Notes under the pieces: model-generated
The model's database searches: none
Seen by the model: only the letters and a program-made list of their open reading frames with translations
Told to the model about the DNA's origin: nothing
Assembly (NCBI RefSeq): GCF_022605165.1
Contig: NC_063077.1
Span: 372,001-436,000 of the forward strand
Origin: Purpureocillium takamizusanense
Taxonomy: Eukaryota > Ascomycota > Sordariomycetes > Hypocreales > Ophiocordycipitaceae
Reading direction: 5' to 3'
DNA: 64,000 bases
Part shown: one piece after another, positions 23,295 through 32,685 of the stretch
Layout: every line of letters begins with the position of its first letter
Numbering within the stretch: the stretch's first letter is position 1
Translations under genes and position numbers: made by a program

Positions 23295-24547
23295 TCCAAT
23301 GCAATCAGAGCAGCTGTGGTACCGCAATGGTGTTCCGAAACTCAATATAGCTCCACTGTTGTGAGATCGCAGACCATCTAATCCTTTTTTGTGGTGGGAT
23401 TTTGCGCGCCCTCTACTTTGCTAACGGATCTTTCACCACAGCCTACCTACAGCAAAAGGCAAAAGCTGGGGTGCAATCCCGAAGTGAGCGGCGGCCGCGA
23501 TTGTAGAATTGTGTAACAGCACCCAATACCTTCGGCGACACAATTCAGTCAGAAGCCAATCTCTCATCGCGTGTGTTATGCACCTGTCTCAAACGAGCGG
23601 TGGTAGGCATGGTCGCAGACCAGCAACCTCTACAGAGGGCTTTGGGTCAGTCTTGCGGGTAACGGTTGGCTCCTAGCATGTCGGATGAACTAGATGCCGG
23701 CCTCGTAAAGATGCATGTAACATTCCTGTCCAATCAACCCGCTCCCTTGCCACTCTCGACCGACCGCCAGCGACCGTTCGGTGATCTTCATCATACGTTG
23801 GTGCTTTGGCACAGACAGGGTCGCGGCTAGGGAGTGCACCACAGCCGACGCCGCTCACTTTTGTATTGAGATTTTCGCCACATCTGCCACTTAACACCGA
23901 TTCCTCTTCGTGTAATGAACACCTGTGGTAGCTTTGGGGAGGGCCAGGGGTGCCGCCACCCGTTCCGGCGGTCCCGGCGGGCCGAAAATGGTGTCGCCAG
24001 AGACTCACGATATATGGCTAATGCACATGAATAGTGGCAGGCTTTGCTTGCATGAAACATGGCGCTAATGGCAATAAGCTAGTATAGCATGGCAAGAAAC
24101 GCATTCAGCCGCCCGCTTAAACAGTCTCTTTTTCTTTTTGCTTGACGTTAACTACTCTGAAGGACCGATTGGTTGGCATCCGTCGTGTGTCGCTGAGTGT
24201 GTGACTTTAATCGACTTGACTGTGTAACCCAGATGCGCAGGCTGGCCTGTTGCTATCAACCACTGGCAGAATATGCAAAGCCAACTAGAGTCTGTACTCG
24301 TGTCTCGCATCAAGAACGCAGTGCCTCACACAATATCGGCCTTCACTGGAATTCCAGAATTCTCTTCTTGAGCCATTTTGATCAGACACTATGTTAGTTG
24401 CCCCAAGTGCCCTCATCTATCAGCACGCCTTGCGCATGCATTTTTGCAACTGTACACACCTGGCGTTGGGCTAACCCCCCTCCCCGTTGGAAACAAACAA
24501 TATGTGCAATGCGGATATAAGTAGGAAGAATGATACTGCTCGCCCGC
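23295..24547. other. intergenic region
   Basis: Convergent spacer of about 1.25 kb between the kinase and the repeat-rich secreted protein. It has moderate AT content and only unsupported short frames. Confidence 0.5.
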
Positions 24548-27496
24548 CTAGCAGGCCTTCCTTTCGTCCGCCAAGCTCGCTCCACACTGACGCGAGCGCA
24601 CCGCCTGCGCGTCGATCCCGGCCGCGGCCAGATACATGTCAATGCTGGGCAGCACGTCCCGGCATCGGCCCCGGGCCGTCGTGTCGACCTGCTCGCTGAC
24701 CTGGGCGGCTGACATGTTGTCGCCGTTCCGGGAGAGCCTCTTCAGCGAGTCGACGACCCGCTGGAACGTCCCTTGCCCTTCCAGTGTGGCGTTGGCCGCG
24801 CGCAGCGCCTCCGATCTGCAGTTCCGGTCCAGCACTGCCTTGAACGGGAGCTCCTCGTTCTCCGCCTTGAGCGCGAGGGTCGCCTCGGCGGAGAGTTGGC
24901 CCGGCTCCAGGTTGGCCGCCCGGGAGAGGAAGCTCGACACGATCGCGGTCCTGTTCCGCCAGCCTATCGCCGCTTGCTGGACCGCCTGCGTGTTGCTGCA
25001 TACCGTGCCATTGCCTCCGCTGACGGGCTGACCGTTCTGGGGTTTCTTCGTGGGCGGTGCGGTTGTAGGTTTCGCTTTCTGGGGTGGCTTGTTTGCCGGC
25101 TGGCTGCTTGTGGGTTTTGCGCTCGGCGATGGCTTCTTCGTCGGCTGCCCGATCTGCGGTTGTGTCTTGGACGGCTTGTCGTCCTTGGGCTTCTTTTCCG
25201 AGGGCTTGTCGTCCTTGGGCTTCTCGTCCGAAGGCTTGCCGACGGAGGGCTTCTTTTCTGAGGGTTTCCCATTCGCGGGCTTCCCACTCGAGGGCTTCCC
25301 ATCCGAGGGCTTCTTTTCCGAGGGCTTCTCTTCCGATGGCTTCCCTTGCGAAGGCTTCCCATCCGAGGGCTTGCCGCCTGAGGGCTCGCCGTCTGCGGGC
25401 TTCCCGTCTGCGGGCTTCCCGACCGACGGCTTTCCGTCCGAGGGTTTCCAGTTCGAGGGCTTCTTTTCCGATGGCTCGCCGTTTGAGGGCTTGCCTTCTG
25501 AGGGCTTGTCCTCCGAGGGCTTCCCGTTAGAGGGCTTCCCTTCTAGAGGCTTCCCGGTCTGAGGGTTCCCAGTCTCAGGTTTTCCGTTCTGAGGTTTCCC
25601 ATTCTGCGGTTGGTCCTTCGTCGGCTGACCGTCTTTAGGCTGACCATTCAGGGGCGAGCTGTTTGAGGGCTGCCCGTCCTTAGGCTGACCATTTGTAGGT
25701 TGCCCATTCGAAGGCTTCCCATTCTGCGGTTCTCCGTTCTGCGGTTCGTTCTGCGGTTCGCCCTTCGCTGGCTGGCCGTCTTTAGGCGGACCGTTCAAGG
25801 GCGACCCGTTCGTAGGTTTGTTGTCCGTGGGCTTCCCATTCTGGGGTTCCCCATTTGGCGGTTGTCCCTTTGCCGGCTGATTATCTTTAGGCTGACCGTA
25901 CAGAGGTGTGCCATTTGACGGTTCGCTGTCTATAGGCTGCCCGTTCTTGGGCTTTCCGTCTTGGGGCGAGCTGCTTGGGGGGTTGCCGTTCTTGGGCTGG
26001 CCGCTCAATGGCGAGCCGTTTGATGGGTCAGTCTCTGTAGGCTGCCCATTCTTGGGCTTGTCGTTTTGGGGCGAGCCGTTCGTAGGTTTCCCGTCTTTGG
26101 GCTGCCCGTCTTGGGGTAAGCCGTCCAAGGGATCGCCATTCTTGAGCTTATCATCTTGGGGCGAGCCATTCGCAGGGCTGCCTTCCGTGGGCTGCCCATC
26201 CTTAGGCGGGCCGTTAAGGGGCGAGCCGTTCGATGGATTGCTGTCCGCGGGCTGGCCATCTTTGGGTTGGCCGTTTATGGGCGAGCCCTTTGAGGGGTTG
26301 CCGTCCTGGGGCAAGCCGCCTGAGGGATCTTTGTCCGTGAGCTGGTCGTCATTGGGCTTGCCGTTTTGATTCTGGTCATTAGAGGGTCCGTCTTGCGGCG
26401 ACTGGTTTGATGGCTGGCCATTTCGATCTTCAGGCAAACCGTTGAGGGGTCGGTCGTTAGGAAGTCCATTCTGGGGCGTATCTTTGGAAGGCTGGCCGTC
26501 CTTAGGCAGTCCGTCCTTTGGCAACCCGTCCTGAGGCTCACCATTCTGGGGCGGTCCGTCTTTTGGCAACCCGTCCTGAGGCTCGCCCTTTTGTGGTAGT
26601 CCGTTCTGGGGCAGTCCGTCCTGTGGCAGTCCATTTTGAGGCTCGCCATTTTGCGGCAGTCCGCTCTGCGGGAGTCCGTTTTGTGGCAGTCCAGTCTGTG
26701 GCAGTCCTTCTTGTGGCAATCCTTCCAACGGCGGCGAGCTACCGGGAAGACCACTACCATTGTCGACGCCGCCAGGGTCCGCACCCGACACGTCGTTGAC
26801 AGGCCCATTCTGAGGAAGGTTGTTGTTGTTGTCGCCGCCGCTAACGGGATCACCCTGGAACGCCGGGCCATCGAGTAAGCCGCCGCCGCCACCACCGGGG
26901 TTCGACACGTCGTTGACAGGCCCATCTTGAGGAAGATTATTGTCGTCACCACCCCCGATGACACTGGGCTGGCCGCCGAGAGGGTCGCCCTGGAACGACG
27001 GGCCATCTGGGAAGCTGCCGCCGCCGCCGGGATTCGACACGTCGTTGACAGGCCCATTTTGAGGAAGGTTATTGTCGTCGCCGCCTCCGATAATACTAGG
27101 TTGGCCACCAAGAGGATCGCCCTGAGACGGCGGGCCATTGAAGAAACCGCCGCCGAAGGGGTCGCCCTGGGCCGGCGGACCATTTACCAAACCGCCGCCG
27201 CCGCCGCCGCCGAAAGGATCGCCTTGGGCCGGAGGACCATTTATCAAGCCGCCGCCGCCGCCACCACCACCGAAAGGGTCGCCCTGGAGCGGTGTGCCAT
27301 CATAGAAGCCGCCGCCGCCGCCGACGTCGTCAAGGCCTGGGCCAACGCCGCCTTCGTCGCCAACAAACTGTCGTGGCGCAAGATTCTGCGGTGACGCGAC
27401 TAGCTTGTCGCAGTCACTATCGGCAGGACAACCAAGCGGCGCTCCGTGGACTTGCACTGCCGCCAGGCCCACGACGAGTGCCACGATGCGTTTCAT
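24548..27496 (-). CDS. large secreted G/P/N-rich repeat protein
   Basis: A single exon; from ATG 27496 it encodes 982 residues (an ATG at 27511 adds five). A textbook signal peptide (MKRIVALVVGLAAVQVHG) is followed by a two-Cys segment (GCPADSDCDK), then a Gly-rich part with tandem units (NGPPAQGDPFGGG; DDNNLPQNGPVNDVSNPGGG, about 43 residues per unit). Next come about 550 residues of a 5-8-residue periodic motif, (Q/K)(N/D)G-x-P, drifting toward (S)-(E/D/N)-G-K-P-S. The last 164 residues are a non-repetitive helical domain with five Cys (VCSNTQ, NCRSE, GRCRD, RQCGAS, KAC). There is no GPI signal or membrane segment. It is probably a secreted wall- or matrix-associated protein whose long disordered middle acts as a spacer. 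The family is not recognised. Tandem repeats make length variation between strains likely. Confidence 0.8.
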   Translation of the reverse strand: MKRIVALVVGLAAVQVHGAPLGCPADSDCDKLVASPQNLAPRQFVGDEGGVGPGLDDVGGGGGFYDGTPLQGDPFGGGGGGGGLINGPPAQGDPFGGGGGGGLVNGPPAQGDPFGGGFFNGPPSQGDPLGGQPSIIGGGDDNNLPQNGPVNDVSNPGGGGSFPDGPSFQGDPLGGQPSVIGGGDDNNLPQDGPVNDVSNPGGGGGGLLDGPAFQGDPVSGGDNNNNLPQNGPVNDVSGADPGGVDNGSGLPGSSPPLEGLPQEGLPQTGLPQNGLPQSGLPQNGEPQNGLPQDGLPQNGLPQKGEPQDGLPKDGPPQNGEPQDGLPKDGLPKDGQPSKDTPQNGLPNDRPLNGLPEDRNGQPSNQSPQDGPSNDQNQNGKPNDDQLTDKDPSGGLPQDGNPSKGSPINGQPKDGQPADSNPSNGSPLNGPPKDGQPTEGSPANGSPQDDKLKNGDPLDGLPQDGQPKDGKPTNGSPQNDKPKNGQPTETDPSNGSPLSGQPKNGNPPSSSPQDGKPKNGQPIDSEPSNGTPLYGQPKDNQPAKGQPPNGEPQNGKPTDNKPTNGSPLNGPPKDGQPAKGEPQNEPQNGEPQNGKPSNGQPTNGQPKDGQPSNSSPLNGQPKDGQPTKDQPQNGKPQNGKPETGNPQTGKPLEGKPSNGKPSEDKPSEGKPSNGEPSEKKPSNWKPSDGKPSVGKPADGKPADGEPSGGKPSDGKPSQGKPSEEKPSEKKPSDGKPSSGKPANGKPSEKKPSVGKPSDEKPKDDKPSEKKPKDDKPSKTQPQIGQPTKKPSPSAKPTSSQPANKPPQKAKPTTAPPTKKPQNGQPVSGGNGTVCSNTQAVQQAAIGWRNRTAIVSSFLSRAANLEPGQLSAEATLALKAENEELPFKAVLDRNCRSEALRAANATLEGQGTFQRVVDSLKRLSRNGDNMSAAQVSEQVDTTARGRCRDVLPSIDMYLAAAGIDAQAVRSRQCGASLADERKAC
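24995..27320. repeat. coding tandem repeats of the secreted repeat protein
   Basis: Degenerate tandem minisatellite of about 15-24 nt period inside the reading frame. It reads on the plus strand as GGCTTGCCG/GGCTGCCCGTC-like units, grading into larger units of about 130 bp at 26780-27130. All unit changes keep the frame open. Confidence 0.8.
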
Positions 27497-27511
27497 GGTT
27501 GCTTCAGTCAT

Positions 27512-30390
27512 CTTGAGTGATCCCGTACTGCGTGTCTGCTCTCTGCAAGAGGACGTTTCCGAGTTATGATGGGAAAGATTGCTAAGCCGTCACAAAGAGG
27601 TAGGCTACTTAGAAGCAATGGTTGTCGTAGATGGAGGTTGCCATGGAGCAGCGAGATGCCCAAGTGGCCGTCGATGGAAGGCGGGCGTTGGAAGACGTTA
27701 AATCCTCAAACCTCGAAACTTCCATGGATGTTCTGGGCGCACACGTGCGAACCTACTCCCCGGGGAACTAAGAAGGCACGTGTGATCAACGAAACATAGT
27801 GTCGTTTCATGCTGCGAACGCATCATGCCGAGCGTAGCTGCCCACGCCATCTGCCGATCGCCAGGCACGAGACAAACGAGATCTGCCGCCATACCGACTC
27901 TAGGATGGGCTGATGCTTATGCTTCGAGGTCCAAGCACGGGGCTCGGCTAGGGCAAGCGAGTGGCCGGGAACGCCGTGGTGGTGCTCAACTTGGAAAAGC
28001 TGGAGGTCTGAAGAAGAGCCATCGGCGTGGGCCGTTGAGACAGCGAGTGAGCTCGGAAAGTTGTCATTTTATATATATATACGCAAATATATATGTCTAT
28101 GCGCCGACCTCGGAGCAGTTCGTCAGAGTCATTATAAGTACGAAGTAGATTGCCCTCTCAATGTGGGCAGACGGGCCGCTTTCATCTCAGTCAGAATGGG
28201 ATGCATCTACAGAAGCTGGGGAGTCTCAGATAGAGGGAACCGACCGAACCGCAAAACGGCCCATAACGCTTCTCAGTCGGGCTCACACGCGTCGTATCGT
28301 TTTCATGATGCGCACTCGGTAGTGACGTGAGACGCAATGGCCCCCACACGGGGCACGCCAAGCGCGATGGGCATCGTCGTGTGGTTGCATGCGAGCCTCC
28401 TCAAACCACACACTTCGTGTGGTGCATGAATCGACGGCACCTCCGAATAATGCACTCGACGTGGGTGATGTCTGTGCGGGACAAGTGCGAAACGCGAAGG
28501 GCGGCTGCTGGTACGACGAACCGTCATGTCAAGGTTCAGAAGACGGGGCCATGACTTTTCTCATGATGGCGGCTGGGAAGCGGCAGAAGAAAAGACCGTT
28601 CCAAACGATTAAGCCGTTTGTATGTTTCGCGCAGTCGCATTTGCCGTTGATGTGCGGCAGGCTGTCTCCGATGAGGTGCACTCATCACTGCACCAGCTGC
28701 TTCAGGCAAGGGAGGGATGGAGACTGCTGTAGTAGTAGACGATGAAGTGGGGCGACGACCTTTTTTTTTGGTGGGGGGAAGAGATTCTAGACTTCATCAC
28801 CAGCATGTTGGTAGGAAAATTAGGAATGCTGCCTTAGGCATACCGAGCCGGTCACGCCCAGCGTCACGTGTCCGGCACCCCAGGGCCAATTGGCCGTTCG
28901 GAGGAGCCAGGGCGAGCTCTCGACAGCCTCATGGTCCGGTTCAGTTCATGCATCGGCCAAGCAGAGCTGCCTTGCAGCTTCGCTGTCACCAAGCCGAGCC
29001 AACCAAGCCGTGCCGCAGCTCGGCTCATCGACGGCCATCTCGCAGGGCATCGACGAGAAACGGCCCGGGTACCCACTCGTCGCAGAGACACAGTCGACAC
29101 CACCACCACCACCACCACCACCACCCCCCAAAACTGTGGCTAGTAGAGCCAAGCAAGGGTGGATCGCCGCCTCCTCCTCCTCCTCCTCCTCGTCGTTTGC
29201 GGCCCACCGATCCTGCATAGCTCACAGCAGCGGCGCAACAGCTTCCCCGCAAATGGCCGACAGTCCCGATCCGCGGCCCCCGCACGGCCTCCGAGACGCA
29301 CGCCAGCCGCGGCACGTACCGTGCGCATCGCCATCGCCTTCTTAGCCAGTCCAGTGCGGCCGCCGGCACCCGCACCAAGCTCCAATGGCCATGTCCAATG
29401 CCGTCAAGCGCCCAGCAGCTTCCCGGCCAGCTAGCTAGCTGTCTTGTTGCCGAGGACCAAAGCAGCTGGGGGCGACTACGTCCCACCCACCGCCACTCGC
29501 CGTCTCCTCTCCCTACGCCGAGTCGAGGCTACGGGGGGAGGAGGGAGGGCGCCGCTGCGTCAATCAACGTCGGTCTCCCAGTGTAGGCAATGGGAGCAAG
29601 GTATTCTGTAACTAACGTAAGAAAGGAGCTGACGGCCAGCCAGCCAAGCCGGGTAACAAACGGGCTGCTCCATCTTCGTGGTAGTAGTACAACAGACCCA
29701 GCCACGACTACCTCACTCATGCGCTCGCTCCCCACGGCGCCCGCGGTTACCTCAGCATCGGCCAAGGTACCCCCCCGAGAGCGATCGATGCGGTACGAGT
29801 CCGGCGACCGACTCCTCGATGAGGCCCATGTCCCATGTCCCTCGCCACCTCAAGCTCGCGGGCGAGAAACCTTGCTTCCATCGATGCCCACCCACATCCA
29901 GCAAGGCCATTGATCCGACAGCTGCGCCTGTGGAACCGTCGTGGCCGCCTCTCTCTCGTGCAAAGCCAGCCAGCCAGCCCGCGCCGGTTAGGTAGCTTAG
30001 CTTTCCATCCCGCTCGCCCTCTCCTCTCCCTCCCGCCCGCTCGCTCTCTCTCTCCATCATTCCATCATCTCTCATCAACCGCCTCTCGCGACCCCTCGAC
30101 ACTGCAGTGCTCACCCACCGCCCCAGGCACCTCGACCACGTGAACACGCTCGCGCCCGCCCTTTCTTGTCCCTCTTCCCTTGCGGCCGCAGCTACCCCAG
30201 CTCTCGCCGTCTCGCCGTCCGTCCCGCTCCTCACTTCCCCGGCCACCACTGCGCACAGTCCAATCCTCCCTTCCCCCCCCCCCCAGCCCAGCCCCCGGCG
30301 CCGTTTTGGCACTCTTACGTCATCAGCAGCGACCCACCCCTGCGCGCGCGCGCGCGACGTCGCTCCAGTCCGCCAGACTCACCCGCCATC
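27512..30390. other. long gene-free spacer
   Basis: About 2.9 kb between the divergent repeat-protein gene (minus) and AT-hook gene (plus). It holds an AT microsatellite at 28066-28093, a CAC run at 29096-29127, and a long C/T-rich, C-homopolymer-bearing segment (about 29960-30390) that is probably the AT-hook gene's promoter and 5' UTR. Open frames here are compositional artefacts; none has a family pattern. Confidence 0.5.
29096..29127. repeat. CAC trinucleotide repeat
   Basis: About ten CAC units in the long spacer upstream of the AT-hook gene. Confidence 0.8.
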
Positions 30391-31563
30391 ATGGCCGACG
30401 GAATCGCCCCAGCCCTTGACAAAGGTATTCTCCGTCGCATCGTGTCGCGAGATGTTGCAATCACTGCCCTGGGGGCCACAGTTGCGCCCATCTCCCCATT
30501 GTCTTGCTGCGCCGTCAATTGACTTGCATGTTGCACACCGACTGGTCTTTTGTTCTTCACTGCGCACTCTGCTCTCTCCAGCACTGCCGTCCGCGTGCCA
30601 CGCCCATGGCTTGCGCTGACGGTCATGGAACCAATGCGCTGACAAGTTCTAGTCGGCGCGCCTGAGCCTTCTGCTCCCGAGGCCCAGGCTGGCGCCCCGA
30701 CGCTGGATGCGCCTCCCGCTCCTCACCTCGCCGTCTGCCCTCCCGCGCCCCCTGGCTACCAGCCCAAGCCGGACGCGGCCGAGCAGAACAAGGCCGGTAT
30801 CCCCGATGGCGCCGGCCCGGCGCTTGCGGCCCCGCGGCCCGTCGAGATCCAGTCCGTGCCTGAGACTCCTGTCAATGGAGCAACTCCCGCTGGCGGCACG
30901 CCCCGGCCGGAGCTCAAGATTGGCGACGAATCGTCAGCCCAGGACTCGCCCAAGGAGCCTGTCGTGATGACGGGCATCAACGAGCCTGCCCCCACGCCTA
31001 CGGCTTCTGTGCCCACCAGCGTGCCGTCTGGAGTCGAGACCCCAGCAAACTCGCTTGTCAACGGCGGCAGCCAGCCAATCCCCAGTGAGCCTGCCGTCGC
31101 GAAAGAGCCTCCTCCCCCTGCAAGCGAGCCGGTTATCCCCGCCACGCACACGGGGCCTGCTGCGGAGCCCGTCCCGGCACCGGCTCCCGCCCCTGCCCCG
31201 GACGCGGTCTCGGACCCTGTTTTGCCTGTCAATGCCGAGCCTTCGCGGCCTGCCGAGCCCGTCGTCGAGCAGGACATCCCCCCCGCTCCCGGCCGTCCTG
31301 GCAATGGCATCACGCCCGCTGAGCCGGGCAAGCCGGCCTTGTCCCTCGACGAGCCTGCGGTCGGCGAAAAGCGCAAGTTTGACGACGCGGCGACTTCGGC
31401 ACCCGCTCCCCAGGCCGCCCCGGCGCCCGCCACAGAGGGCCCCGTCATTCCCCTGACGGACGACAAGACAGATCTGCCCCCGAAGCCGGTCCCGGCTCAG
31501 GACGACCAGCCTACGGACAAGAGGCCCCGGGTCGATGACGGCGCCGCGCAAATCAATGGCGGC

Positions 31564-31606
<43 letters not shown>

Positions 31607-31734
31607 GCACCTCCTCCAACGGAAACGCCAAGCCCGGCCCGGGACGGCCCAGGAAGGACAAGAAGGCCGCTGCCCCTCCCCCCGTCGGCCGGACGGCGCG
31701 CAAAACACGCAGCCAGGGCCCCGCCGATGTCTGA
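30391..31734 (+). CDS. AT-hook, proline-rich disordered nuclear protein
   Basis: Two exons (30391-30424 and 30653-31734; intron 30425-30652, GTATTC..CTAG) give 371 residues starting MADGIAPALDK. Almost the whole protein is low-complexity Pro/Ala/Glu sequence (PAPAPAPAPD, EPPPPASEPV). Basic clusters EKRKFDD and DKRPRVDD look like nuclear localisation signals. A run of about 14-16 Asn (AAC codons, 31562-31606) precedes PGPGRPRKDKKA, a canonical AT-hook (core GRP flanked by basic residues) that binds the minor groove of AT-rich DNA. The likely role is a chromatin-associated protein. No enzymatic domain is visible and I do not know the family. The leader is C/T-rich, which is common for highly expressed fungal genes. 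Confidence 0.78.
31562..31606. repeat. AAC repeat encoding poly-Asn
   Basis: Pure AAC run inside exon 2 of the AT-hook gene, placed just before the AT-hook. Confidence 0.9.
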
Positions 31735-32685
31735 GCATTCTCCTTTTCTTTCTTTTTATAATGTCTCTCTGTTTGAGCATCGTGCCACGCCGACGAGCCC
31801 GGGGAACTTGCATCTCAAGTCCCCCCCTAAGGTCAAGACGCCTGGGAAAGGGACCCGTCGAAAAGGATCGAAATCGGAACACGGCCGGTGAGGGAAAGGG
31901 GTTCGGGACTGGATAGGGGAGGGGCGATATGGCGAAAATGATTTTTCCTTTCATTACTGTGGCCTTTGTTCCTCTCTTCCTGCGCGACTCGTGTCGACTT
32001 TGGCTGCTGCTCTTGGATGTTCTTGGCTCGACCCGAATTGAATAACGTCTTTATTTCATGTGTGCTGGATGGTACTCGATCGAGGGTGCCCCGAACCTAA
32101 CCCCCCGGCCGGCCCCCCCCCCCCCAATGTAGCCCAGTGATGTGTGCAACGACCGAACTGATCTATCTACTATCGCCCGTCGCCCATGATTTCGGCCCTT
32201 ATCCCCAACATATGTCCCTGGTGCTTGGTGCGCGAGTTGTACTTTGTATAGGGTGGCTACTTTTACCCACTTGACCAAACACCCTTCAAGCAGGCCCCAG
32301 CACACATTCCCAGAGCGTGCACCCACTACGCAACACGCTTTACGCGCTTGATTCGCGTACGAAATCGATATATAAGCTTTCCATGTACAGAACTAGTCTG
32401 TTGGCTATGTGCGCATTATACGGAGTCCTATCCAGACGACCGCCCTCAAACGAACCCTGTCCAGGGCCCCCCTCCGAGCCAGTCTCACCGTCTCGCGGGA
32501 GAGCCGCCCGCCGTCCGGGCGGAAATGCAACCCCCTCTAGTATCCATAGTAGTGGTAGTAGTAGTCGTAGTAGTATAGTGTAGACATCCAGAGAAACGCC
32601 GCGCAGACCTCATCAATGCTTTTGTGCCGCACATTACCTCTCCCCTAGGGTGGCGCGCATGTCACCATCCCCCTGCAGGCCGTGA
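31735..32685. other. convergent 3' spacer
   Basis: About 950 bp between the AT-hook and CSC1-like stops; it should contain both 3' UTRs. A poly-C run lies near 32113-32124 and a GTA repeat at about 32545-32578. No gene was recognised. Confidence 0.5.

Noticed and set aside
24995..27320. Possible CRISPR-like or satellite array
   Set aside because: The repeats are degenerate, have no unique spacers and keep one reading frame; they are coding tandem repeats.
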